Assembly (NCBI RefSeq): GCF_002975435.1
Contig: NZ_PCPT01000001.1
Location: 744,001 to 808,000 of the forward strand
Direction: 5' to 3'
Length of the DNA stretch: 64,000 nucleotides
Source of the DNA: Arthrobacter sp. MYb227
GTDB taxonomy: Bacteria; Actinomycetota; Actinomycetes; Actinomycetales; Micrococcaceae
Shown: positions 16,127 to 23,171 of the stretch, one piece after another
Numbering within the stretch: position 1 is the first letter of the stretch
Layout of the letters: each line of letters starts with the position of its first letter
Notes under the pieces: generated by a model
The model's input: only the letters and a program-made list of their open reading frames with translations
Database searches by the model: none
Told to the model about the DNA's origin: nothing
Made by a program: the position numbers and the translations under genes

Positions 16127-18490
16127 CTAACCCCAGACAAGATTCCATGACCCGCTGAGCACCGAGGCGAGAATCGCCGCGGTGGCTAAACCCGCCCCAA
16201 ATACCACGATCCAAAGATCTTTCCAGGTAAACACCGAATCACGGACCCACGTTCGTGACTCTGTACCAAAACCTTTGGCTTCCATAGTCACGGCTAAACG
16301 AGAGGCTCGCCGAATCGCCTGAACCAAGAGCCCAAAGACCTGACCCAAGTTAGCTTTGAGTCGTTGAATCACAGAACCACGACTACCCACTCCCCTAGCT
16401 CGGCGAGCCATCCCCAGGGTTGTCCATTCCTCAATCAAGAGTCCCAGTAACCGCATACCCGCCAGAGCACCAAGTACGAATCGATGTGGCAGCTTGGCTT
16501 TTTGGGCAAGGGCGTTGGCAAGATCGGTGGGATCCGTGGTGAAAAGCACCAGCACCGCAGGGATGGCTATGGCAAAGGCACGCATACCCGTAGCCGCTCC
16601 CGAGGCCGCGGAACCTTCCGTAATGGTAAATAGTCCAAGGTTCACTAAGACAGCACCCGAATCATTGCCTACCAGGGCAGTCCCCCACGCGGCAAAAAGT
16701 GCTGCAACGAGGAGTGGCCAGGCGCGAGAAAAGAACCGGCGCAATGACAATCCAGCCAAGGGAAGCAGTAAGAGTGTCACCACAACCACCAGAGAACTGC
16801 TGACCCAGTCCATGCTGGCAATCAAGGGAATCGTTGCAAGGCCCACCGCCACAAGTTTGGCTAGCGGGTTAGCCGTTCCGAGAAAACTTGTTCCACCACG
16901 TATATCGGCCTCTAGTAGGCCGCTCTTACCTTGCGTTTCTTTTGCGCCTCGAGGTGCGGGGCTAATGAAGAACTCGGCGGCACCCAGCGTCTGGGCAAAG
17001 GCCTGATCGTGTGTCACGGCGACCACTGCTGTACCTCGAGCCAATTCTTCACGTAAAAGCAACGCAAGTTCACGCCACGTATTAGCATCTTGGCCAAAGG
17101 TTGGTTCATCCAAAATGAGCACCGCCGGTGAGGAGGCAAGCACCGTTGCCACCGAAAGCCTACGCTTCTCTCCTCCCGAGAGGGTGAAGGGGTTGGCCTC
17201 GGCCAGGTGTTCAAGGCGTAATCTACGCAGCAGCTCATCTACACGTGCCTCGATTTCTTCGGGGCTAAACAGTGTTTCCTTGGTCCCGGGTTTCACGGCA
17301 AGCCGTGGGCCAAAGGCAAGTTCTTCACGCACCGAAGCAGTTACAAATTGGTGTTCGGGTTCTTGGAATACCGATCCGATCCTGCCCACCAATTCGGTGG
17401 CACGCCAATCGTAGGGTCGGGCCTCACTGGCACCGGTACCTAATTTTTCTGTGGCCGCAATGCTTCCTGAGGCCTGCGGTAGTAGACCACCTAAGGTCAG
17501 CGCAAAAGTGGATTTCCCGGCACCATTGGCTCCCCGGATGCACCATGCACTGCCGGAAACGAGTTCAAGATTCATGTCCTGAGCTGCCACGCTGGAGCCC
17601 TTGTTGCGACTCACCGAGACCTCGATTGCTTGCATCAAGGTCTCCTTGGCATGCGAATCAAGCGGTGGAAGTGGTTCTAGTTGCGGTACATACCCGGGCA
17701 CCCATACCCCGGCCTCGATGAGCTGCTCACGCACTGATCCCGGGGCAAATAGCTGTTGCGGAGTGCCATCATGAATAATTCCGCCGCCGGGTTCTAGCAC
17801 AAGTACGCGGTCCATATATGGTGCCCAAGCATCCAACCTGTGTTCAACGATCAACAGCGTTGCACCCGTTGCTTCAACAGCAGCAATCACCGCATCACGA
17901 ACCTCCAGCACGCCTTCCGGGTCGAGGTTGGCGGTAGGCTCATCAAGAAGGACGAGTCCCGGGCCCATCGCAAGAATCCCGGCTAAGGCCAAGCGCTGCT
18001 TTTGGCCTCCGGAGAGGGCACTTGTTGGATGATCCAGATCAAGTTTTAGACCCACGGCATCAAGCGCCATAAGGACACGTCGTTGAATCTCTGACGCGGG
18101 AACTGCAAGGTTTTCGGCACCAAAGGCAACATCATCACCCACGCGGGCCTGAACCACTTGGGTTTCTGGGTCTTGTTGCATCAGTCCCACCAGTCCCCGG
18201 CCCTGTGCTGGACTCTTCCCATCAATAAGCAACTCACCCGTGGAGAATGCGTCATCATCCTCGTGCAGCACCCCGGCCAGTGCATAGAGCAGCGTTGATT
18301 TTCCGGCACCCGAGGCACCTGCAAGCAGGACACGTTGCCCCGCGGGGATCTGCAGATTCAGTCCGGCAAGTGCCGCGGTAGTGCGATCGGCATGCCGCCA
18401 TCCCCAGTTGGTGGCGCTAATAGCAATCGCATGGCCTACCGCGCTCGATTGCTGATCGATTGATGAACTAAGCATTGACGTAGGTTTCAT
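16127..18490 (-). CDS. ykoD: ECF transporter fusion: two ATPase domains plus EcfT (YkoD-YkoC fusion)
   Basis: The 787-residue protein combines what are usually three parts. ABC domain 1: GASGAGKST near residue 60, ALSGGQKQRLALAG, LVLLDEPTANLDP. ABC domain 2: GANGAGKST near residue 325, TLSGGEKRRLSVAT, VLILDEPTFG. The C-terminal third (residues ~545-787) has several membrane helices and the EcfT-type ARRARGVG coupling motif. With the YkoE gene 20 bases upstream and the TPP riboswitch ahead of it, this is the energy-coupling module of a hydroxymethylpyrimidine/thiamine-precursor transporter. Gene fusion guarantees 1:1:1 stoichiometry. It ends at the convergent hairpin near 16088. Confidence 0.9.
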   Translation of the reverse strand: MKPTSMLSSSIDQQSSAVGHAIAISATNWGWRHADRTTAALAGLNLQIPAGQRVLLAGASGAGKSTLLYALAGVLHEDDDAFSTGELLIDGKSPAQGRGLVGLMQQDPETQVVQARVGDDVAFGAENLAVPASEIQRRVLMALDAVGLKLDLDHPTSALSGGQKQRLALAGILAMGPGLVLLDEPTANLDPEGVLEVRDAVIAAVEATGATLLIVEHRLDAWAPYMDRVLVLEPGGGIIHDGTPQQLFAPGSVREQLIEAGVWVPGYVPQLEPLPPLDSHAKETLMQAIEVSVSRNKGSSVAAQDMNLELVSGSAWCIRGANGAGKSTFALTLGGLLPQASGSIAATEKLGTGASEARPYDWRATELVGRIGSVFQEPEHQFVTASVREELAFGPRLAVKPGTKETLFSPEEIEARVDELLRRLRLEHLAEANPFTLSGGEKRRLSVATVLASSPAVLILDEPTFGQDANTWRELALLLREELARGTAVVAVTHDQAFAQTLGAAEFFISPAPRGAKETQGKSGLLEADIRGGTSFLGTANPLAKLVAVGLATIPLIASMDWVSSSLVVVVTLLLLPLAGLSLRRFFSRAWPLLVAALFAAWGTALVGNDSGAVLVNLGLFTITEGSAASGAATGMRAFAIAIPAVLVLFTTDPTDLANALAQKAKLPHRFVLGALAGMRLLGLLIEEWTTLGMARRARGVGSRGSVIQRLKANLGQVFGLLVQAIRRASRLAVTMEAKGFGTESRTWVRDSVFTWKDLWIVVFGAGLATAAILASVLSGSWNLVWG

Positions 18491-18509
18491 TTATTTAGCT
18501 CGGTTCCCT

Positions 18510-19142
18510 TTACAGCAAAGATTCGGTTGCTGCCTTGCGGCTAGCCAGGGCCGCAAGTGCACCGGTCTTGGCCAATGCCCGGGTAGCAAAGAAGGAAAGT
18601 AAGCCGGCAATTACAATGCCCGAAACCGTCATGAAGCCAACGTAGGTCAGCTGCATGCTCATGGTGTATTCGGGGAACCAGCGGAAGATAAATGCGTCAT
18701 TGATGCCGCCCAGCAGTCCGGTCAGTCCACCGGCAAGCAGGGCTACCGGCAGGTTCCAACGACGGTATCTAAACGCGGCAAAGACTGCCTCGGCACCCAG
18801 GCCTTGAATGATTCCCGAGGCAAAAACAGTGAGACCAAATTCCGAGCCCAGTAGGGAGCTGACGCTTGCAGCAACAAGTTCGCAGAAAAGTGCGGCACCT
18901 GGCTTGCGGATAATCAGCCCACCCAGAACTGCGGGGAAGAGCCACATGCCGGCAAGGAGTGCCGAAGATGGCGGAAAGGCGAGGAACAAGAAATCTAAGA
19001 CGTGGTGAGTATTGTTCCAGGCCCAGAAGATGACACCGGATGACACGGCGATGACCGCGGCAATGACGATGTCGACAACACGCCAGCTGTTGTTTTTGGG
19101 TTTTGTAGCACTACCGCCGTGGGGCTGAGTGATGGTGTTCAT
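18510..19142 (-). CDS. ykoE: YkoE, substrate-binding S component of thiamine-precursor ECF transporter
   Basis: ATG 19142 is chosen because AAGGAGG lies eight bases upstream; an in-frame ATG at 19196 has no such site. The 210-residue protein has a short polar N-terminus and about five or six membrane helices (VVDIVIAAVIAVSSGVIFW to ...GIVIAGLLSFFATRAL), with the GAEAVFAAFRYRRWN region typical of YkoE. YkoE-type S components bind the pyrimidine moiety of thiamine. Expression should fall when thiamine pyrophosphate is abundant, via the riboswitch upstream. It forms an operon with the YkoD-YkoC fusion. Confidence 0.9.
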   Translation of the reverse strand: MNTITQPHGGSATKPKNNSWRVVDIVIAAVIAVSSGVIFWAWNNTHHVLDFLFLAFPPSSALLAGMWLFPAVLGGLIIRKPGAALFCELVAASVSSLLGSEFGLTVFASGIIQGLGAEAVFAAFRYRRWNLPVALLAGGLTGLLGGINDAFIFRWFPEYTMSMQLTYVGFMTVSGIVIAGLLSFFATRALAKTGALAALASRKAATESLL

Positions 19143-19151
19143 GGTGTTGAT

Positions 19152-19171
19152 CCTCCTTGGATACAAGGAGG
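19152..19171 (-). promoter_or_regulatory. hairpin sequestering the ykoE Shine-Dalgarno
   Basis: On the minus strand CCTCCTTG is followed by a four-base loop and CAAGGAGG, a perfect 8-bp stem that buries the AAGGAGG ribosome binding site of ykoE. It lies between the TPP aptamer and the start codon. Formation of this hairpin would block translation, so it is the likely expression platform of the riboswitch. Confidence 0.7.
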
Positions 19172-19204
19172 GGAAGGGAAAACGCATGGTGCGCACCCCT
19201 GAGA

Positions 19205-19311
19205 ACTCGACTTCCTTCGCCGGTACTAGCCGGGGCAGGTTCGAGGGTCTGCGGTCTTCCGCACTCTCAGCGCCGTTTGCGGTAATTCACCGCGCGGCGC
19301 TCCCCTGTCGT
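19205..19311 (-). promoter_or_regulatory. TPP (THI-element) riboswitch
   Basis: Read on the minus strand, the conserved blocks of the thiamine pyrophosphate aptamer appear in order: a 5' ACAGGGGAGC segment, GGCGCTGAGAGTGCGG (the CUGAGA block), AGACCCTCGAACCTG, then GGCTAGTACCGGCGAAGGAA. It lies just upstream of ykoE. By the known mechanism, TPP binding lowers expression of thiamine uptake genes. Confidence 0.95.
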
Positions 19312-19392
19312 GATTTGTTTCAGTCCTGTCATGGTACATCACGCTATGCTTGGGTCTGTAACGTTGCCGCAAAACACCGAAAGTGAACCTCC

Positions 19393-19653
19393 ATGAATAG
19401 CTTGATGAAACTACTCGGCCCGGCGATTACTATCGCCGCAGGATTTGTTGGTGGCAAGATCGTTGACAAGGTCTGGATTGGTTTCACCGGTAAGCAACCG
19501 CCCAAGCACGGAAACAAGGAAGCCCAAGCCGAGGCCACAATGCGCCAGGCCATTGGCTTTGCCGTCCTTTCGGCGGTGACAGCTGCGATCATTCAGGTGC
19601 TAACCGATCGTGGAGCTCAAAAGGCAATCACCAAGTTCGCCAAGAACTCCTAG
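19393..19653 (+). CDS. DUF4235 membrane protein
   Basis: The 86-residue product has an N-terminal hydrophobic segment (LGPAITIAAGFVGGKIVDKV), a conserved W-x-G-F-T-G-KQPP turn, and a second hydrophobic segment near residues 53-70. This matches the actinobacterial DUF4235 family, small membrane proteins of unknown function. AACCTCC precedes the ATG with no clear purine-rich site. It is divergent from the TPP riboswitch and ends at a strong hairpin. Confidence 0.85.
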   Translation: MNSLMKLLGPAITIAAGFVGGKIVDKVWIGFTGKQPPKHGNKEAQAEATMRQAIGFAVLSAVTAAIIQVLTDRGAQKAITKFAKNS

Positions 19654-19665
19654 CACACGCCCAAT

Positions 19666-19710
19666 TTTATGGAGAAGGACCCGAAGCGACTTCGGGTCCT
19701 TCTCCATAAA
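19666..19710. terminator. hairpin terminator, 21-bp stem
   Basis: TTTATGGAGAAGGACCCGAAG pairs with its exact complement around a CGA loop, 12 bases after the DUF4235 stop. It can serve both strands but lies beyond the 3' end of the Mrp operon as well. Confidence 0.88.
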
Positions 19711-19788
19711 ACGTCATAATCTGAATTTCTAGCATCTATTGTCGCAGGCATTGAATTGTCCTTCGCGCTGCACAATCAACAACTTGTT

Positions 19789-20196
19789 TTAGTCGATGAA
19801 GTCCGCACGATTCGATTCGGTGTCTTCACCGTTTTCTTTGCGTTCGCGTGCCGCGGCTGCGGCAACAACAGTTGCCAGCTCATCGGTCAGCAGGGTCTCC
19901 CGCTTCAAGTGGCGGGTTCGATACCCGGCACGGCCCACCATATGAGCAGATACCGGTGCGGTAAGTAATTGAACAATCCATGCCAAGGCCAGCACCGGAA
20001 CAATCACCCAGCTACGTAGTTCTAGGCCCAAGGCGGCGAGCAGCAAGAAGAGTCCTAGCACCTGAGGTTTAGTTGCCGCATGCATCCGCGAGAGTAGATC
20101 TGGAAAGCGGAGCATACCAATGCCCGCGGCCAGGGACATCAAACAGCCAAGGATCATAAAAATCGAGGCTATAACGTCAATAATGGTGTCCAACAT
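19789..20196 (-). CDS. mnhG: Mrp Na+/H+ antiporter subunit G (MnhG/MrpG)
   Basis: ATG 20196 shares a base with the MnhF stop (TAATG), so the start is set there rather than at the longer frame to 20262. The 135-residue product has three membrane helices and the family motif MLRFPDLLSRMHAATKPQVLG near residue 30. It is a small essential subunit of the multi-subunit monovalent cation/proton antiporter in the cytoplasmic membrane. It is the last gene of the operon; the charged C-terminal tail (RKENGEDTESNRADFID) is not conserved in the family. Confidence 0.9.
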   Translation of the reverse strand: MLDTIIDVIASIFMILGCLMSLAAGIGMLRFPDLLSRMHAATKPQVLGLFLLLAALGLELRSWVIVPVLALAWIVQLLTAPVSAHMVGRAGYRTRHLKRETLLTDELATVVAAAAARERKENGEDTESNRADFID

Positions 20197-20459
20197 TAGG
20201 CGTTCCTCCGGTCCGTGACGAACCGTGAGACGGTTACCGAACCAATGAACCCCACCAGGCAAGCAAGGACCACAAAGACCAAGTTATTTGTGTGTTTGTT
20301 GACGGTCATGTCAATGCATAACGCTGCCGAAACAATGAGTAAGAGGACATCGGTGGCAATCACACGTTCAAGAATCGAAGGTCCTTTAATCAGCCGGATG
20401 ATTGTCAGGAACGCGGCAATTGAAAGTATCGTCCCGCAAATCCATAAGACTACACTCAT
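20196..20459 (-). CDS. mnhF: Mrp antiporter subunit F
   Basis: The 87-residue protein has three hydrophobic helices with the MnhF pattern: RLIKGPSILERVIATDVLLL near residues 23-42, followed by AALCIDM and a C-terminal GFIGSVTVSRF helix. The Asp in the ATDVLLL helix is the conserved residue of the family. It overlaps the MnhE stop by four bases, which couples their translation. It forms the F subunit of the Mrp complex. Confidence 0.9.
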   Translation of the reverse strand: MSVVLWICGTILSIAAFLTIIRLIKGPSILERVIATDVLLLIVSAALCIDMTVNKHTNNLVFVVLACLVGFIGSVTVSRFVTDRRNA

Positions 20460-21085
20460 GGTTTTCCTTCCTCGCTGATTTTTTTAGTCTTAGATTTTGT
20501 GTGTTTGGGTTCAGCGTTCAAGGCCTCAAGTTCTTCTTTGCTTCCCATCATGCGGATTAAGCGTGCTTCAATGTCCATGACGTCCTGGCGAGCCTGCTCG
20601 GCATCCTCTGGCGCATTGACGTTTAACACATGCAAATACAAAGTCGAGGAACGTCGGTCGACCTCCACAACGTAAGAGCCCGGCACCAGCGTCAGTACGT
20701 GACCTACACCGGTCATGATGAGATCGGATTCGGTACGCAAACACACCGCGATCACCGCACTCTTGGTTTTTGGGCCACGGAAGATTGCAAGGTACATGAC
20801 CTCAAAACTTGCGAGTACAACATCCCAGAGGAAACGTCCCAGAAACGTCACTGCCCTAAAAATATTGAATCGGCCCGAGAGGATCACCGGCGGAAGCTGA
20901 AAAACGTTGACAACTATGAGCGAGAGAATCAGTCCAAAGACCAAGTTTCCCGGGCTAAAGTCCTGCCAGAGCGCGCCCCAGACAAGAACCATCCAGAGCA
21001 GCAACGGCAGTTCTTGGCGCAGCGTCGCGCGCTGACGTTGGCCACTCTCATTTTTAGCATCACTGAGTCGTTCTACCGGGCTCAT
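20456..21085 (-). CDS. mnhE: Mrp antiporter subunit E
   Basis: The 209-residue protein has two N-terminal helices (LPLLLWMVLVWGALWQDFS and LVFGLILSLIVVNVFQLP), the FLWDVVLASFEVMYLAIF segment, and a cytoplasmic domain ending in VLTLVPGSYVVEVDRRSSTL, the MnhE signature. The C-terminus carries an extra basic tail. It overlaps its neighbours by four bases on each side. Subunit E is required for assembly of the Mrp antiporter. Confidence 0.9.
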   Translation of the reverse strand: MSPVERLSDAKNESGQRQRATLRQELPLLLWMVLVWGALWQDFSPGNLVFGLILSLIVVNVFQLPPVILSGRFNIFRAVTFLGRFLWDVVLASFEVMYLAIFRGPKTKSAVIAVCLRTESDLIMTGVGHVLTLVPGSYVVEVDRRSSTLYLHVLNVNAPEDAEQARQDVMDIEARLIRMMGSKEELEALNAEPKHTKSKTKKISEEGKP

Positions 21086-22710
21086 CGTGCCTCCTGAGAT
21101 GTTGATCCAAGCACTGCTTCAATATAGTTTCCGCTGTTAATGATTTCGGCCGCGGCTCGATCGCTGAATGCGAACAATGGTCCGGCAAAGATTGTCAGGG
21201 CAAGACCCACAGCAACCAATGCTGCGGTCATGGCTACCATGCCATTGGGTAGCAGTGCCGTGTTGCCGCGGTCGCTATAACGGCTTGCCGGTTCATCGGC
21301 AACGATGTCGTAGGTTGCGCCGCGGGCCGCTTCAACACCGACCAACAGCAATGGATCTGGATCCGTTGCGTCCTCTGCCCTGCGCCAAAATGCCCTATTC
21401 CAGACACGGGCGATGGCCAGCAAGGTCAGCAGCGAGGTGAGCAGCGATACCCCGATCAGGGTCCACGCCAACGGGCTGCCCAGCTCGGCACCGCCCTGTA
21501 CCAGTCCCAGCTTTCCTAGGAAACCTGAGAACGGTGGGATACCGCCAAGGTTCATGCCCGGGATAAAGAAGAGCACCGCCAGGATCGGCGAAAGCCTTGC
21601 CAAGGAACCTAACCGATCAATATTTGAGGTTCCCGCACGGCGCTCAATGAGCCCGACCACCAGGAACAACGAGGTCTGCACAACAATGTGGTGTGCCACG
21701 TAGTAGATGGTTGCCGACATACCCAGCTGGCTACCCAGCGCAATACCAAAGATCAAGAAACCAATGTGGCTGGTCAGGGTGAAAGAAAGCATACGTTTAA
21801 TGTCGGTCTGGGCAACTGCACCCAAGATTCCTACAAGCATGGTGAGCCCCGCGGCAACCATGAGCAGCGTTGAAAAATCCCCACCGGGGAACAGCAATGT
21901 TTCGGTACGAATGATTGCATACACGCCAACCTTGGTCAGCAACCCGGCAAACACGGCGGTGACCGGGGCCGGAGCCGTCGGATAGGAGTCCGGTAGCCAG
22001 AAGGACAGCGGGAAGACTGCCGCCTTAATACCGAAGGCCACCAGCAGCATCACGTGCAACACCATTTGTGTACCGGCAGAAATTTCTGGCAGTTTCACCG
22101 CCAGATCGGCCATGTTCACGGTTCCTGTTGCCGCGTAAATCATGGCAATGGCAATCAGGAACAGCACCGAGGATGCCACGGATACCACCACATAGGTGGT
22201 GCCCGCCTGGATTCGTTCGTTGGTGCCACCCAAAGTGAGCAACACGTAGGAGGCGGTCAACAGAATTTCAAAGCCGACATAAAGGTTGAAGAGGTCTCCG
22301 GCAAGGAATGCATTAGAGACTCCGGCAACCAGAATCAGATACGCGGGGTGGAAGACGGAAACCGGTCCGTCTTCATCCCCGTCCGCCATGCCTTGGCTTG
22401 TTGCATACAGCAGCACCGCAAGGGAAACCACGGATGAGACAACAAGCATGAATGCAGAGAAACCATCAACAACCATGGAAATGCCAAAGGGTGGCGCCCA
22501 TCCGCCCAGGGTTATCGAGTAGGTGCCGCCATCCCAAACCGTTGCCAGCATCCAGATTTCAAGCAGCAGCGTGATGACCAAAAACCCGATGGTGACGAGG
22601 CGTTGGCTACGTTTGTGGCGACGCAAAATAAAGGCAAGTGCCGCGCCAAAGATGGGTAAAGCAACAGCAAGCGGCGCAAATGACACTGCGCTCAATGGTG
22701 CATCGATCAT
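21082..22710 (-). CDS. mnhD: Mrp antiporter subunit D
   Basis: The 542-residue protein has about 14 membrane helices and is homologous to complex I subunits ND2/ND4/ND5. Landmarks are GDLFNLYVGFEILL (conserved Glu near residue 137), the HVMLLVAFGIKAAVFPLSFWLPD helix with the conserved Lys, and QTDIKRMLSFTLTSHIG. This subunit carries one of the proton/ion pathways. It overlaps both neighbours by four bases. A central cytoplasmic loop near residue 450 (EDATDPDPLLLVGVEAARG) is longer than usual. Confidence 0.92.
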   Translation of the reverse strand: MIDAPLSAVSFAPLAVALPIFGAALAFILRRHKRSQRLVTIGFLVITLLLEIWMLATVWDGGTYSITLGGWAPPFGISMVVDGFSAFMLVVSSVVSLAVLLYATSQGMADGDEDGPVSVFHPAYLILVAGVSNAFLAGDLFNLYVGFEILLTASYVLLTLGGTNERIQAGTTYVVVSVASSVLFLIAIAMIYAATGTVNMADLAVKLPEISAGTQMVLHVMLLVAFGIKAAVFPLSFWLPDSYPTAPAPVTAVFAGLLTKVGVYAIIRTETLLFPGGDFSTLLMVAAGLTMLVGILGAVAQTDIKRMLSFTLTSHIGFLIFGIALGSQLGMSATIYYVAHHIVVQTSLFLVVGLIERRAGTSNIDRLGSLARLSPILAVLFFIPGMNLGGIPPFSGFLGKLGLVQGGAELGSPLAWTLIGVSLLTSLLTLLAIARVWNRAFWRRAEDATDPDPLLLVGVEAARGATYDIVADEPASRYSDRGNTALLPNGMVAMTAALVAVGLALTIFAGPLFAFSDRAAAEIINSGNYIEAVLGSTSQEAR

Positions 22711-23171
22711 GCGCGTGCCTCCCCTGGGTTCTTAGTTGTTGCTTGAGTGTCCTCATCACCATCGAATTCGGAAGTGTCTTCCGGGATTGGTGAGTCTTCT
22801 TCAAAGTCGAACGGCGACTGCTGACCAACGCGCAAGTCCTCATCATCATCTTCAACGGTGTCGGCGCTGGAGAGCACCCACGAACGATAGATGATGCCAA
22901 GCATGAACGCAGTGACCGCGAAGGTAATAACAATCGCCGTCAGCGTGAGCGCTTGAGGTAGCGGGTCGGTGTAATCTCCGGGATCAATTCCCGGTTCGTA
23001 GATCGGTGCCTTTCCGCGCGCTCCGGCGGTTGAGAGCAGTAGGAGGTTCACTCCGTTACCCAGCAGCACAATGCCCAACAGGACCCGGGTCATGCTGCGT
23101 TCTAGCAACAGGTAGATTCCCACAGCGAAGAGCACGCCCATCACTATGAGCAGGGTGACATTTGTACTCAT
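22707..23171 (-). CDS. mnhC: Mrp antiporter subunit C
   Basis: The 154-residue product is a NuoK homologue: three membrane helices with GIYLLLERSMTRVLLGIVLL, GNGVNLLLLSTAG and DPLPQALTLTAIVITFAVTA. The last ~50 residues are a strongly acidic cytoplasmic tail (TVEDDDEDLRVG and DTSEFDGDEDTQ) longer than in the classical family. It overlaps MnhD and the MnhA/B gene by four bases on each side. Confidence 0.9.
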   Translation of the reverse strand: MSTNVTLLIVMGVLFAVGIYLLLERSMTRVLLGIVLLGNGVNLLLLSTAGARGKAPIYEPGIDPGDYTDPLPQALTLTAIVITFAVTAFMLGIIYRSWVLSSADTVEDDDEDLRVGQQSPFDFEEDSPIPEDTSEFDGDEDTQATTKNPGEARA

